Shown piece after piece: positions 39,171 to 50,850 of a DNA stretch of 64,000 bases. This DNA is from Gammaproteobacteria bacterium (GTDB lineage Bacteria > Pseudomonadota > Gammaproteobacteria > Steroidobacterales > Steroidobacteraceae). Below the pieces are notes generated by a model. It was given only the letters and a program-made list of their open reading frames with translations, had not been told where the DNA came from and searched no databases. The position numbers and the translations under genes were made by a program. Each line of letters opens with the position of its first letter. The first letter of the stretch is position 1. The DNA lies in assembly GCA_013289615.1 (NCBI GenBank), contig JABCZO010000002.1:101309-165308 (forward strand), read 5' to 3'.

Positions 39171-40199
39171 CTAATCGCGCGACCCGGCTCCGACTGCGAC
39201 CCAGGCCAGATCGGCGTTCGACACCGACTCGAGCTTGAACCCCTTGGCGGCGGCAGTCATGCGCGTGAGCGCCTGACCGATCGGCATCGCCGGGGCGGTC
39301 TCGCCGCGCTTTTGGATCTTGAAGCGCACCGGGTTGATGCGTGCGACCACGTAGTTACGCAGGTACGGCGACTTGAAACCGCGCGCCTGAAGTCCGGCGA
39401 TGATCTTCTTCACCTCGGTATCGATCGCCTGCAGGCGCGCCGCGTAGCCTTCGCGCTCGCGCAGACCTGCCGGCAGCGCCCGGGTGCTGAACCGGTCCAC
39501 CTTCCTGAGCAGCGGGCTGTAGGCGCCGCCGGCAAAGCGCGGCAGTTTCTCGTAGATGATGCCGAGCGTGAGCAGTTCGGCCGACTCGAACTGGTCGGCA
39601 AATTGCGTCTCCTTCGCGCCCGGCTGCTTGCGCGCCAGGCTTCTAGCCATGCGGATCACTTCCAGGCTGCGATCCTTGAGGTTGTGCGCCTTTTCGGTAT
39701 TGAGCGCCAGAATCCGATACGCGAGCGTTTCATCGGGCGAGATCAGTACCGAGACCTGCTTCAAACCCAGCATCTTGGCTGCCGCCAGTCGGTGTCGTCC
39801 GTTAGGGGTCCAGAAGTTGTCAGCGTCGCCCAGCACCACGATCAGCGGGTCGAGGAAGGCTCCGGCCTCGTCGATTTTTTCCGACAGGCGCTTGGTATGC
39901 GTCGGCGACAGATCGCGCTGGAACGGCGTCGGCTGTATCGCGCGAAACGGCAGCGTCGCCAGCACCAGTGCCCGCCCGCCGAGCGGATCCCGGTAGGTGC
40001 CGATGGCAACGCCGCCCGCCTGACGGATGCGCGACATGAGTGGCCGGATCTCCTCGTGGTCGGCAGCCAGCGCGATCTCGGCGGCCTCAAGGCCCCGCGC
40101 CCGCGCCGACGGCTTGAGCTTTCGGCCTGCGCTCACTCGCCGGGCCGACGGGTTCCTGGGCGATTTGGATTTGCGGCGGGTCGCGGTGCGGGTTGCCAT
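39171..40199 (-). CDS. Stand-alone ParB N-terminal domain protein
   Basis: 342 residues. After a basic leader (RRKSKSPRNPSARRVSAGRK) comes the ParB/Srx fold: TPFQRDLSPTHTKRLSEKID, DPLIVVLGDADNFWTPNGRH and RLAAAKMLGLKQVSVLI, which hold the family's R-x-x-x-S, P-I/L-V-V and N-G-x-H-R boxes. It lacks the helix-turn-helix and dimer domain of chromosome-partitioning ParB, and no parA is nearby. It is therefore probably not a partition protein; a CTPase or nuclease-like role would be a guess. It ends 15 bases from the DedA gene and is divergent from the HATPase regulator. Confidence 0.75.
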   Translation of the reverse strand: MATRTATRRKSKSPRNPSARRVSAGRKLKPSARARGLEAAEIALAADHEEIRPLMSRIRQAGGVAIGTYRDPLGGRALVLATLPFRAIQPTPFQRDLSPTHTKRLSEKIDEAGAFLDPLIVVLGDADNFWTPNGRHRLAAAKMLGLKQVSVLISPDETLAYRILALNTEKAHNLKDRSLEVIRMARSLARKQPGAKETQFADQFESAELLTLGIIYEKLPRFAGGAYSPLLRKVDRFSTRALPAGLREREGYAARLQAIDTEVKKIIAGLQARGFKSPYLRNYVVARINPVRFKIQKRGETAPAMPIGQALTRMTAAAKGFKLESVSNADLAWVAVGAGSRD

Positions 40200-40298
40200 A
40201 CGGGAATGCCGAGCGTCGGAGGGCCATTAGTGTCGCGCCGCGAGGCTCCTAACGCCAGTTCAGGGCACGCTTTGCCATCGATCGCTGGTTCATGTAGG

Positions 40299-40369
40299 TT
40301 GACAATGATTACCTTAAGCTTGACAATACTACTTCATCGAGTTGTCAATTTCAAGCCTAAGATTGACAA
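40299..40369. promoter_or_regulatory. Four TTGACAA boxes upstream of the HATPase regulator
   Basis: TTGACAAT at 40299-40306 and 40320-40327, TTGTCAA (complement) at 40342-40348, and TTGACAA at 40363-40369. The first two are 21 bases apart, and the second and fourth are 43 apart, about two and four helical turns. The second and third form TTGACAA-N15-TTGTCAA. They lie in the AT-rich gap before the gene and may be operators for its own winged helix, as well as -35 elements. Confidence 0.55.
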
Positions 40370-40390
40370 AGTCCCCAGGGCTGATTGCAT

Positions 40391-41425
40391 ATGACCCGAA
40401 TACGCGCCAGAGGCGAGGACGTCCGCAAATACATCCTGGAGCACCTTGAAAGTCACCCGCACGACGTCAGCAAGTTGACCTCAGAGCATTTCGGGATCAC
40501 CAGGCAAGCCGTCAATAAGCATCTCCAGAGACTAACGACAGAGCACGCGATCGTGCAGGCGGGTAAGACCCGCAATAGGACTTATAAGTTAGTTAGCCGC
40601 TCGAAGTGGGATAAGCGTTATGAACTGACGCCGCAATCTCTTGCAGAGGATGTCGTGTGGAGAGATGACATCAGTAAAGTCATCGGGGAAATGCCGGACA
40701 ATGTCCTTGCAATTTGGCATTACGGATTTACTGAAATGTTCAACAACGCGTTGGACCATTCTTCGGGAACCTCGATTTACCTTGAAATAGCCAGAAATGC
40801 CGTGAGCACGCAGATGATAGTTCAAGATAACGGTGTGGGAATCTTTAACAAGATCCAAACGGCATTGGGCCTTCTGGACCAACGTCATGCAATCCTTGAA
40901 TTAGCGAAAGGAAAGCTGACAACTGATCCAGCGCGGCACACGGGCGAGGGAATCTTCTTTTCTTCGAGAATGTTTGATGAGTTTGACATTCTTTCTGGCG
41001 GCGTCTTTTTCTCACATAAATTTGAAGAAACGGACGATTGGACATTGGAGCGCGATAGATTCAGTAGCGGTACGCTCGTGTGGATGAAACTGAATAATCA
41101 CGCTTCCAGAACGACAGCAAAAATATTCGATCAATACACATCTGGCGATGAATATGGGTTCACAAAGACGGTCGTCCCGGTCAACCTCGCAAGATATGGG
41201 AACGAAAATCTGATATCGCGCTCGCAGGCAAAACGACTGTTAGCGCGAGTGGAGCTTTTCAAGAAAGTCTTATTCGATTTCAAGGATGTTCCGACCATCG
41301 GACTTGCATTTGCCGATGAGATATTTCGGGTGTTTGCTAAAAGTCATCCCGAGATAGAGCTTCATCCCATTCATGCCAATTCAGAAGTCAAAAGGATGAT
41401 CGACCGGGCACAGTATTCACACTGA
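40391..41425 (+). CDS. Winged-helix / HATPase_c / DUF4325 regulator
   Basis: 344 residues in three parts. The winged helix-turn-helix (about 1-60) reads KLTSEHFGITRQAVNKHLQR. The GHKL ATPase follows, with N box GFTEMFNNALDHSSG, G1 VQDNGVGIF and G2 RHTGEGIFFSSRMFDEF. The C-terminal STAS-like DUF4325 domain reads FDFKDVPTIGLAFADEIFRV. There is no phospho-acceptor His domain or sensor, so this is a DNA-binding protein with an ATP-sensing, anti-sigma-like kinase fold and an antagonist-like STAS domain in one chain. The ATG at 40391 is preferred to TTG 40385. GC is markedly lower than in neighbours, which suggests transfer. Its targets are unknown. Confidence 0.8.
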   Translation: MTRIRARGEDVRKYILEHLESHPHDVSKLTSEHFGITRQAVNKHLQRLTTEHAIVQAGKTRNRTYKLVSRSKWDKRYELTPQSLAEDVVWRDDISKVIGEMPDNVLAIWHYGFTEMFNNALDHSSGTSIYLEIARNAVSTQMIVQDNGVGIFNKIQTALGLLDQRHAILELAKGKLTTDPARHTGEGIFFSSRMFDEFDILSGGVFFSHKFEETDDWTLERDRFSSGTLVWMKLNNHASRTTAKIFDQYTSGDEYGFTKTVVPVNLARYGNENLISRSQAKRLLARVELFKKVLFDFKDVPTIGLAFADEIFRVFAKSHPEIELHPIHANSEVKRMIDRAQYSH

Positions 41426-41435
41426 GACACTAAGT

Positions 41436-41699
41436 TCAGGCCAGCGCCCACCAGAGCAGCCCGGCGGCGGCGGCCGGTACGCCGAAGATCGCCAGAAATA
41501 TCGGGAACTCCTCCGCCACGGAATAGCCGGCTTGACTCACGCCCAACCACATGTTCACGCCCGCCCCGATCAGCCAGAGCGGGATAAACAGCTTCGCACC
41601 GCTGAGCGCGCCCGGCACGCCGCTGCCAAACGCATGACCGAGCAGCAGGCAGCTCAGCAGCAGCGAAAACCCACCACCCAATACGATTGCCGTGTGCAT
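41436..41699 (-). CDS. Small membrane protein, hypothetical
   Basis: 87 residues with three hydrophobic stretches: LGGGFSLLLSCLLLGHAFG, LFIPLWLIGAGVNMWLGV and FLAIFGVPAAAAGLLWWALA. It looks like a complete small inner-membrane protein with short polar loops (SQAGYSVAEEFP). No family is recognised with certainty. It lies 27 bases after the GNAT acetyltransferase gene on the same strand, so the two are probably co-transcribed. Confidence 0.6.
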   Translation of the reverse strand: MHTAIVLGGGFSLLLSCLLLGHAFGSGVPGALSGAKLFIPLWLIGAGVNMWLGVSQAGYSVAEEFPIFLAIFGVPAAAAGLLWWALA

Positions 41700-41726
41700 G
41701 ATTTGTCTCCGATAGTTGCCGACGCT

Positions 41727-42194
41727 TCAGGCCTGGGCGCGCAATGGCGCCACCCAGAGCCGATAGCCGCTCTTCTCCTTGAACCCCAGCCGCGCATAGA
41801 AGCCCTGAGACTGCGTGTTGCCGTCGGCCACCTGCATCTGCAGCCAGCCGCAGCGCCGGCCCGCCAGCTCGGCGCGCGCCGTCGCCAGCAGCGCCTGGCC
41901 GATGCCGTGCCGACGGTGCTCAGGGGTGACAAACAGCTCATCGATCTCCGCCATCAGGCCGCCGTGCTCGAAGCTGTATACCAACGTGCACAGCAGGTAG
42001 CCGACCGCGGCACCCATCCGGGCGGCCAGCCAGCCGCGTCCATAGGCGGGGGTCGACAGAAATTCATGCAGCTGTCGGCGCAGCCGCGCGGGTTCATAGC
42101 CGGCAATGCCGTCGTGGCGCCAGTACGCTTCGATGAGCGGCAGCACCTGCCCGCTGTCCGAGGCGGCCAATGCACGGATTTCGACGCCACTCAT
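41727..42194 (-). CDS. GNAT-family N-acetyltransferase
   Basis: 155 residues with the GNAT fold. The N-terminal strand and helix are VEIRALAASDSGQVLPLIEA. The central strand AVGYLLCTLVYSFEHGGLMA leads into EIDELFVTPEHRRHGIGQAL, which carries motif A (R-R-H-G-I-G, acetyl-CoA pyrophosphate loop). NTQSQGFYARLGFKEKSGYR is motif B. Such enzymes acetylate amines of small molecules or proteins; the substrate is unknown. Confidence 0.88.
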   Translation of the reverse strand: MSGVEIRALAASDSGQVLPLIEAYWRHDGIAGYEPARLRRQLHEFLSTPAYGRGWLAARMGAAVGYLLCTLVYSFEHGGLMAEIDELFVTPEHRRHGIGQALLATARAELAGRRCGWLQMQVADGNTQSQGFYARLGFKEKSGYRLWVAPLRAQA

Positions 42195-42484
42195 CCTGTA
42201 CCCCCTTGCCCGGCTGCGCCGGACGCCGCGGCCCGCTGGCCGCTCAATAGCGGCCCACTAGCGCGACTACCTGGCGAGCAGGCTCGGCCAGCTGCGGGCA
42301 GTGCCGAGTGTCTCACCTGAGAGCCTGGGCTACACTGCGGAACGCAGATTAATTCGCGCCATGGGCTGCAATACTCTCGAACGCCATGCCCTCCACTAGG
42401 CGCGCCAGGGCATCACCAAGGACCGTTTTGGCCTGCGAGGTGCAGAATGTCCGGTGCCATCACGCAATCGCATTACCGGAGCGC

Positions 42485-43159
<675 letters not shown>

Positions 43160-43252
43160 GTCCGCAGTCCTTAAGAGCAGTGCTTGCCGCCTGATTGCGT
43201 CACCATCGAGTTATCCGGCAACTTCATTCAGGCACGCAAGCTAGAGCGTTAT

Positions 43253-44626
43253 TCACGCAGGCCTTCTGTCTAAATGGAGAAAGGGGAATTTCTGCGCTGC
43301 GCCGATACCATGTTTCGATTGCCGCTCAGTACTTCGTGATGCACTGGGTAGGGTAAAAGAGAACGTACTTCCAACGCCGAGCGTACTTTCCACCCAGATC
43401 ATGCCACCGTGAGCTTCCACGATACCTTTCGCAATAAAAAGTCCCAGGCCGGTACCCTCACGGATGCCGCGGTGTCTCGTCCAATAATGCTCGAAGACGT
43501 GGGTGAGCTCACTGTCTGGGATACCGCGGCCGGTATCAGAGACCGAGAAGCACACCGCATCTTCCATGCGCCTTGCGGCTATGCAAATTCCGCCCCCTTC
43601 TTTGCTAAACTTAATCGCGTTTCCAACCAGATTGGCGAACACCTGCAGAACGCGCTCGCGGTCACATTGAACGGTCGATAGCTGATCTTCGAGCTGCACT
43701 TTCAGTTGCAGCGACCGGGCGCCAATTTGCGGCCTAAGTGTCTTTGAGGCCTCATCCAGGAGGGCCGCAACGTCCTCGGTCTTTGGCTCGACGGTGAAGT
43801 GCCCTGTTTCGATCATGGTCGCGTCAAGCAGGCTGTTGATAAGCCAGTCCATCCGCACCGCCGAACGTTCGATAACCTCCGCCTGTATGCGTTCAGCCGG
43901 AGAATTATCGGTCTGCGTTGCCCGGGAGAGCAGCACGGCGCTCATGCGAATCGTCGACAGGTAGTTGCGCAAATCATGCGACACCACTTCGATCATGTTG
44001 TCTCGGGCACGTATTGCCGTCTGCGCGGCTCGATACAACCTGGCCCGCTCGATCGCGAGACTCGCATGGCGAGCAATGTCCTGCGCCAGTGCAATATCCT
44101 CGTCGGTGTACCCCCGGCCCGACTCCGCCATCGATAAGCGCAGCACGCCGACAACCTGACCTCGAAGAATCAGCGGCGCAAAAATAGTGGATGCAGCGCC
44201 GATTTTTCTAAGAATCTCGTTGTATTCGGCATCGGGCATTCCGCGCGTCGGAAACTCGGGAGTCAGATCGCGACGCTGAGGTCGCGCTGTTTCAATGGCA
44301 GCGCGCATCCCTTCCGGAAGGCGCTCGGGCGGTATCATCCCCAGAAATCGGTCAAGCAACTCTTGTTTGTGTTGCTCTGGATGATAGGCGACGAATTTTC
44401 TGACGGTATAGTCTTCCTCGATAAGGTCGATCGCGCTCAAATCCGCGACCGCCGGAACCACGACGTGCGCGATGGCGCTGAGGGTAGTTTCATAGTCGAT
44501 CGACTCAGCCAGGAGCAGGCTCGCCTTCGTCAGGAACTCCAGACGGGTATGCGCGTGAGCTTCGGCCCCGCGACGGCCTGCAATCTCCTTGGCGCGGGGT
44601 GCGCGATCAGCAAGCACTGTCGTCAC
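43253..44626 (-). CDS. GAF-domain sensor histidine kinase
   Basis: 457 residues without membrane spans. A GAF domain spans about 40-200 (LTKASLLLAESIDYETTLSA to LAQDIARHASLAIERARLYR). The HisKA helix carries the phospho-acceptor in MIEVVSHDLRNYLSTIRMSA (about residue 218). HATPase_c has N box FANLVGNAIKFSKEG, G1 VSDTGRGIPDSEL, F box EHYWTRHRGIREG and G2 TGLGLFIAKGIVEAHGG. It is a soluble kinase with no response regulator beside it, so its partner is elsewhere. It is transcribed against ureG, and its signal is unknown. Confidence 0.92.
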   Translation of the reverse strand: MTTVLADRAPRAKEIAGRRGAEAHAHTRLEFLTKASLLLAESIDYETTLSAIAHVVVPAVADLSAIDLIEEDYTVRKFVAYHPEQHKQELLDRFLGMIPPERLPEGMRAAIETARPQRRDLTPEFPTRGMPDAEYNEILRKIGAASTIFAPLILRGQVVGVLRLSMAESGRGYTDEDIALAQDIARHASLAIERARLYRAAQTAIRARDNMIEVVSHDLRNYLSTIRMSAVLLSRATQTDNSPAERIQAEVIERSAVRMDWLINSLLDATMIETGHFTVEPKTEDVAALLDEASKTLRPQIGARSLQLKVQLEDQLSTVQCDRERVLQVFANLVGNAIKFSKEGGGICIAARRMEDAVCFSVSDTGRGIPDSELTHVFEHYWTRHRGIREGTGLGLFIAKGIVEAHGGMIWVESTLGVGSTFSFTLPSASRSTERQSKHGIGAAQKFPFLHLDRRPA

Positions 44627-44915
44627 CGTCCGACGCTTCTGCCAAACTGATTCGCACTTCGTCGGCCGGCAGCAGCCGCCAGGCTATCTGTGAAGAACAG
44701 TTGGCGACGGGCATCATGAATATCCCGATCGGGCAATTACCGTATTGTAGGCCGATGGATGTCTAGAGCCAGCTAATCTGTTCGCTACAGTACATTCGAC
44801 TTTGACCTGCGCAGGAACACCTGCAGGGGTTGGTTTGCAGTTAAGCGAGATCGGTGACGCTTTAGGTCTAAAATCAAGTGCTTGTGAACCTTACCGGTCG
44901 CGCCCTCACCCCAGT

Positions 44916-45698
44916 ATGACGCCAGGCACTTCCACGACGACCACGCCGATCCCGCCCGTCGAGGCTCGCCGCGGCCTGGCAAAGGACGTGGTGCATGTCT
45001 GGCGAATTCCGGTCGATGCAGCGACCGCAGAAGCTTGCGATGCTGCTCAGCTGCTGAGCGCAACGGAACAGGCTCGGGCGGCCCGCTTCACCCAGGCCGA
45101 GGATCGGTGCCGGTTCCAGACTGCCCGCGCCGCCACGCGCTGCATCCTGGGCAGGTATCTTGGGCTGCCGCCGGCGCAAGTGGGCATCGAACCGGATCAG
45201 CTCGGCAAGCCGCAGCTCGATGCCGCTACGGTAGCCGTCGATCGACGGGTGCATTTCAATGTCAGCCATTCCGGCAATTGGATTCTCGCCGCGTTTGCGC
45301 GTTCGTTTCCTGTCGGGATCGACGTGGAGCCGCTCAGGGCCAATGGGGTGAGCGAGGATCTGATCGCATATGTCATGTCCGATCGCGAAAGACGGAACCT
45401 GCAAGGGCTGCCGAAGCAAAGGCAGATCGCCGCGTTCTTCCACTGCTGGACCTCGAAGGAGGCCTGGCTTAAAGGTCTCGGCGTCGGACTCACGGTGCCG
45501 CTGAAAGCGATCGAAGTGTCGATCGATCCGGATCAGCCGGCGCAACTGCTCACGGCGCCGCCCGAGCTTTGCCCGGGCGACTGGCGTTTGAGCTCGCTCG
45601 GGTTTTCCGCGCCCTATGCAGCTACCCTGGCGGTCGCGGCGACATCGGCGGCGCTTGTGGACATCAGCGTCGACAGCTGGCGGAATATCAATCAATGA
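44916..45698 (+). CDS. Sfp-type 4'-phosphopantetheinyl transferase
   Basis: About 260 residues from ATG 44916 (the track start at 44802 is in a non-homologous leader). The key motifs are VHFNVSHSGNWILAAFAR, the magnesium-binding FPVGIDVEPLR, and FHCWTSKEAWLKGLGVGLTV (W-x-x-K-E-A-x-x-K pattern). Such enzymes transfer phosphopantetheine from CoA onto carrier proteins of polyketide, peptide or fatty-acid synthases. No carrier-protein gene lies in the window. It is followed after 27 bases by the MFS gene and may share a transcript with it. Confidence 0.9.
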   Translation: MTPGTSTTTTPIPPVEARRGLAKDVVHVWRIPVDAATAEACDAAQLLSATEQARAARFTQAEDRCRFQTARAATRCILGRYLGLPPAQVGIEPDQLGKPQLDAATVAVDRRVHFNVSHSGNWILAAFARSFPVGIDVEPLRANGVSEDLIAYVMSDRERRNLQGLPKQRQIAAFFHCWTSKEAWLKGLGVGLTVPLKAIEVSIDPDQPAQLLTAPPELCPGDWRLSSLGFSAPYAATLAVAATSAALVDISVDSWRNINQ

Positions 45699-45725
45699 TC
45701 CCCGCAAGGATTCCTGCAGCGCCGA

Positions 45726-46940
45726 ATGCAAGAGCCGGCGTTTAAGCGCGCAACTGACCAGGTCGTGGCAGGCGCCGACGCGACTGTCTTTAGCGTCATT
45801 CTGGCCGTCAGCTTCTGCCACCTGCTCAACGACATGATGCAGTCGTTGCTGCCGGCGATCTATCCGGATCTGAAGGCCGATTTGGGCCTCAACTTTGGCC
45901 AGGTCGGTATCATTACACTGGTCTACCAGATGACGGCCTCGATCCTGCAGCCGCTGGTCGGCCTGTATGCCGATCGCCGCCCGACGCCACTCGCATTGCC
46001 GGGCGGCACACTGTTTTCACTCTCCGGCCTGGTGGTGCTCTCGATTGCACACAGCTATGTGATCCTGCTGGTGGGAGCGTCGCTGCTCGGCGTCGGCTCT
46101 TCGGTGTTTCACCCGGAATCCTCGCGGGTCGCGCGCATGGCCGCCGGCGGACGATTCGGTCTGGCACAGTCGCTGTTCCAGGTTGGAGGCACCACCGGAC
46201 AGGCGCTCGGTCCCCTGGCCGCGGCGCTGGTGGTGGTGCGCTGGGGGCAATCGAGCGTGGCGTTTTTCGCGCTGCTGTTGCTGCTGTCCACCGCTATCCT
46301 GTGGAAGGTCGGCCGCTGGTACAAGCACCACGGGCTGGCGCGGCTCGATCGTGGCGTCAGCCGCAAAGCGGCCCACGCCCGGCTGCCGCGCTCGGCTGTG
46401 ATACGCGGCATCGCCGTGCTGCTGGCGCTGCTTTTTTCCAAGTACGTCTACCTGTCCAGCCTGACCAGTTATTACACCTTTTATCTGATCGAGCACTTCG
46501 CGCTCTCGGTGCAGGCCGCGCAGGTGCACCTGTTCGTTTTCCTCACCGCCATCGCGCTCGGTACGCTGCTCGGCGGTGCAATCGGCGATCGCTTCGGGCG
46601 CAAGCGCGTGATCTGGATATCGATCCTGGGCGCACTGCCGTTCACGCTGCTGCTGCCGTTTGCGAGCCTGTTCTGGACCGGGCCGCTGACTGTCGCCATC
46701 GGCCTGATCCTGGCCTCGGCATTTCCGGCCATCCTCGTGTACGCGCAGGAGCTGGTGCCAGGCAAGGTCGGCATGATCTCCGGGCTTTTTTTCGGCCTGG
46801 CGTTCGGTGCCGGCGGCATCGGCGCCGCCTGGCTCGGTGCGCTTGCGGATAGCACCAGCCTCGAGTACGTCTACCGGCTGTGCGCCTTTCTGCCGCTCAT
46901 CGGCCTGCTGGCCGCGCTGCTGCCGGACACCGAGCACTGA
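45726..46940 (+). CDS. MFS transporter, fosmidomycin-resistance (Fsr)-like
   Basis: 404 residues, twelve spans. The start SVILAVSFCHLLNDMMQSLL and the run LLPAIYPDLKADLGLNFGQV are the Fsr signature. Loop 2-3 has VGLYADRRPTPLALPGG, and the second half has GGAIGDRFGRKRVIW, the MFS loop repeat. GSSVFHPESSRVARMAAGG is typical of this subfamily. It probably exports small amphiphilic or phosphonate-like compounds; the substrate is an inference from family members. It follows the phosphopantetheinyl transferase closely. Confidence 0.88.
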   Translation: MQEPAFKRATDQVVAGADATVFSVILAVSFCHLLNDMMQSLLPAIYPDLKADLGLNFGQVGIITLVYQMTASILQPLVGLYADRRPTPLALPGGTLFSLSGLVVLSIAHSYVILLVGASLLGVGSSVFHPESSRVARMAAGGRFGLAQSLFQVGGTTGQALGPLAAALVVVRWGQSSVAFFALLLLLSTAILWKVGRWYKHHGLARLDRGVSRKAAHARLPRSAVIRGIAVLLALLFSKYVYLSSLTSYYTFYLIEHFALSVQAAQVHLFVFLTAIALGTLLGGAIGDRFGRKRVIWISILGALPFTLLLPFASLFWTGPLTVAIGLILASAFPAILVYAQELVPGKVGMISGLFFGLAFGAGGIGAAWLGALADSTSLEYVYRLCAFLPLIGLLAALLPDTEH

Positions 46941-46973
46941 TGCTCGGCAGCGCGCGAGCGGGCGCGGCAGGTG

Positions 46974-47417
46974 TTACGGCGCCGCGCGCGCGAGCACCGG
47001 GGTCGGCGGCGCCGCCATCGGCAGGCGAATCGTCATGTTCGGCTGATAGCCGGACGGGCCAAACTCATGGCGGCCGATGTTCCAGGTCGCACGCCGGCCA
47101 AACTCCACCCGCACGTCCGTGTAGTGCCTGACCTGCAGATCCACAATTTCGCGCTGGCGTGCCAGCTCACCCGGAAGCACGCCAGGCATCGGTGCGATCG
47201 GGGTGGAGGAGGTGGCCAGCTGCTCGAGGCGCAGGCCGTAAACCCGGGTGGTGCCGCGGGCACCGAGCGGTTGCTTTATATAGAGCATCATCTGCGGACC
47301 GTGAGCGCCCGGCACCGCGCTGATGGCATCGGCGGCGGGGCACACCAGGGCCCAACCCGTCAGGCCGCTGAACAGCAGCAGCTGCTGGAAGACCCGTGAT
47401 GTCGAAGGATCCGTCAC
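46974..47417 (-). CDS. Hypothetical secreted protein
   Basis: 147 residues with an N-terminal signal-like segment (FQQLLLFSGLTGWALVCPAA), which suggests export. The mature part is beta-rich by appearance: GPQMMLYIKQPLGARGTTRV, IVDLQVRHYTDVRVEFGRRA and YQPNMTIRLPM. I recognise no family. It is transcribed against the MFS gene and away from ureD, and has no visible link to urease. Confidence 0.55.
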   Translation of the reverse strand: MTDPSTSRVFQQLLLFSGLTGWALVCPAADAISAVPGAHGPQMMLYIKQPLGARGTTRVYGLRLEQLATSSTPIAPMPGVLPGELARQREIVDLQVRHYTDVRVEFGRRATWNIGRHEFGPSGYQPNMTIRLPMAAPPTPVLARAAP

Positions 47418-47568
47418 CGCACCTCCTGGTTCGAGGACGCGCGATCAGTATGCCCGGGTAGCACCAGGCGCAAGCCCGAAGTCACCATAAATGCCCGCAA
47501 CTGGTGCCGCGGCCGGTGGGAATTCCGGTTATGGTTAAGCGCTCGCCCGCGGCAGATAACTTAATATC

Positions 47569-48483
47569 GTGAACGAGACAGGCAACGTGATTCAGCGGCT
47601 CGATGTCGAGGCAACTCTGCCCGCCCCCAGCGGCTGGCAGGCGCGACTGGAGCTGCAATTTCAGGCGGCCGGGACGCGTACGCATCTGGCGCATCGGCGC
47701 CATCGCGGGCCACTGCTGATCCAGCGAGTGTTCCATCCCGAGGCGCCTGCGCTCGCCGGAGCGCTGGTAGCAGAACCGTGCCACGCCTACGTGCTGCACC
47801 CGCCCGGTGGCGTGGTCAGCGGCGATGAGCTGCAGCTCGAGGTCGACGTGCAGCCGGGGGCCCATGCGCTGCTGACCACGCCCGCCGCCGGCAAGTTCTA
47901 TCGCCGTGGCCAGCACGCGGACGGGGAGCCGCGCGTCGCCCGTCTGATCCAGACACTGCGCGTGCAGGGCGGGGTACTCGAATGGCTGCCGCAGGAAAAC
48001 ATCTTCTATCCCGACACCGCGGTGCAGCTGCGCACGATCGTGCAGCTGCAAGCCCACGCCCGCTTCATCGGCTGGGAAATGGGCTGCCTCGGCCTGCCGG
48101 CGAGTCAGGCATCGCTGGGGGACGGCGCGCTGCGCCAGTCATTCGAACTCTGGCACGGCGACTCGCCGCTGCTGCTCGAGCGAGTGAACATCGGGCACGC
48201 GTGTCTGGCGTCACGCTGGGGCCTCGCCGGGCACGTTGCGCTCGGCACCTGGCTGGCATTTCCGGCCAGCGTGCGGCAGCTGACGCTGGCGCGCGCGGGG
48301 GCAGCGGCAGTGAATTGCGCCGACACGATGCTTGCCTGTACGCTCGTGGACGGCGTGCTGAGCTGTCGTGGCTTCGCTGCACGCGCGGACCGACTGAAAC
48401 AAGCATTTATCGACTTGTGGTGCGCATTGCGGCCCGAACTGCTCGGGCGCCCGGCAATCGCGCCGCGCATCTGGGCGACGTGA
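47569..48483 (+). CDS. ureD: Urease accessory protein UreD (UreH)
   Basis: 304 residues, from a GTG. Family marks: [40 protein letters not shown] (the H-P-P-G-G-V-x-G-D motif), [16 protein letters not shown], and [20 protein letters not shown] (W-L-P-Q-E). UreD binds apo-urease and forms the scaffold for UreF and UreG, with a proposed nickel tunnel. It is the first gene of the ureDABCE run, and ureA follows after 31 bases. Confidence 0.95.
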   Translation: MNETGNVIQRLDVEATLPAPSGWQARLELQFQAAGTRTHLAHRRHRGPLLIQRVFHPEAPALAGALVAEPCHAYVLHPPGGVVSGDELQLEVDVQPGAHALLTTPAAGKFYRRGQHADGEPRVARLIQTLRVQGGVLEWLPQENIFYPDTAVQLRTIVQLQAHARFIGWEMGCLGLPASQASLGDGALRQSFELWHGDSPLLLERVNIGHACLASRWGLAGHVALGTWLAFPASVRQLTLARAGAAAVNCADTMLACTLVDGVLSCRGFAARADRLKQAFIDLWCALRPELLGRPAIAPRIWAT

Positions 48484-48514
48484 CGAACATTCAAGCCTGA
48501 ACACGGCATCTGAC

Positions 48515-48817
48515 ATGGAACTATCACCGCGCGAAAAGGACAAGCTGCTGCTGTTCACGGCCGCGCTGCTGGCTGAACGGCGCAAGGCCCGCGGACTGCA
48601 GCTCAACTATCCCGAGGCCATCGCCTATGTTTCCGCCGCGATCCTCGAAGGCGCCCGCGACGGCCGTTCGGTGGCCGAACTGATGAGCTACGGCGCCACG
48701 CTGCTGCGTCGCGCCGACGTGATGGAAGGCGTCGCGGAGATGATCAGCGAAGTGCAGGTCGAAGCGACATTCCCCGACGGCACCAAGCTGGTGACCGTGC
48801 ACCATCCGATCACCTGA
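48515..48817 (+). CDS. ureA: Urease gamma subunit
   Basis: 100 residues, exactly the standard size. [20 protein letters not shown], then [20 protein letters not shown] and [20 protein letters not shown], are the complete gamma-subunit text. It ends [14 protein letters not shown]. It forms the (UreABC)3 enzyme with UreB and UreC that hydrolyses urea to ammonia and carbamate. ureB follows after 10 bases. Confidence 0.97.
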   Translation: MELSPREKDKLLLFTAALLAERRKARGLQLNYPEAIAYVSAAILEGARDGRSVAELMSYGATLLRRADVMEGVAEMISEVQVEATFPDGTKLVTVHHPIT

Positions 48818-48827
48818 AGGTGGCGTC

Positions 48828-49132
48828 ATGATTCCAGGGGAAGTCGTCGCACTGGATGGTGAGCTGCTGATCAATGCCGGCCGCGACACGCGCCGTATCA
48901 CGGTTGCCAACAGCGGCGATCGGCCGATCCAGGTCGGGTCGCACTATCACTTCTATGAAACCAACGGCGCACTGCAATTCGAGCGCGAGCGCGCTCGCGG
49001 CTACCGGCTCAACATCGCAGCTGGCACGGCGATCCGCTTCGAGCCCGGCCAGCAGCGCGATGTCGAGCTGGTGGCGCTGGCCGGCGATCGCATCGTGATC
49101 GGGTTCCAGGGCAAGATCATGGGCGTGCTGTC

Positions 49133-49136
<4 letters not shown>
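48828..49136 (+). CDS. ureB: Urease beta subunit
   Basis: 102 residues, the normal size for a separate beta subunit. [20 protein letters not shown] opens it, then [20 protein letters not shown] (S-H-Y/F-H-F motif) and [24 protein letters not shown]-x-x-R at the tail reads [10 protein letters not shown]. Its TGA overlaps the ureC GTG by four bases (49133-49136), so the two subunits are translationally coupled. Confidence 0.97.
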
Positions 49137-50836
<1,700 letters not shown>

Positions 50837-50850
50837 CTGCGAGCGCTGCC

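Noticed and set aside
39171-40199. Chromosome partitioning ParB near the replication origin
   Set aside because: The helix-turn-helix and dimer domain are missing, parA is absent, and no origin-type genes or parS-like sites were seen.
45035-45472. 145-codon plus-strand ORF inside the phosphopantetheinyl transferase gene
   Set aside because: Out-of-frame shadow; the overlapping frame carries all Sfp motifs.
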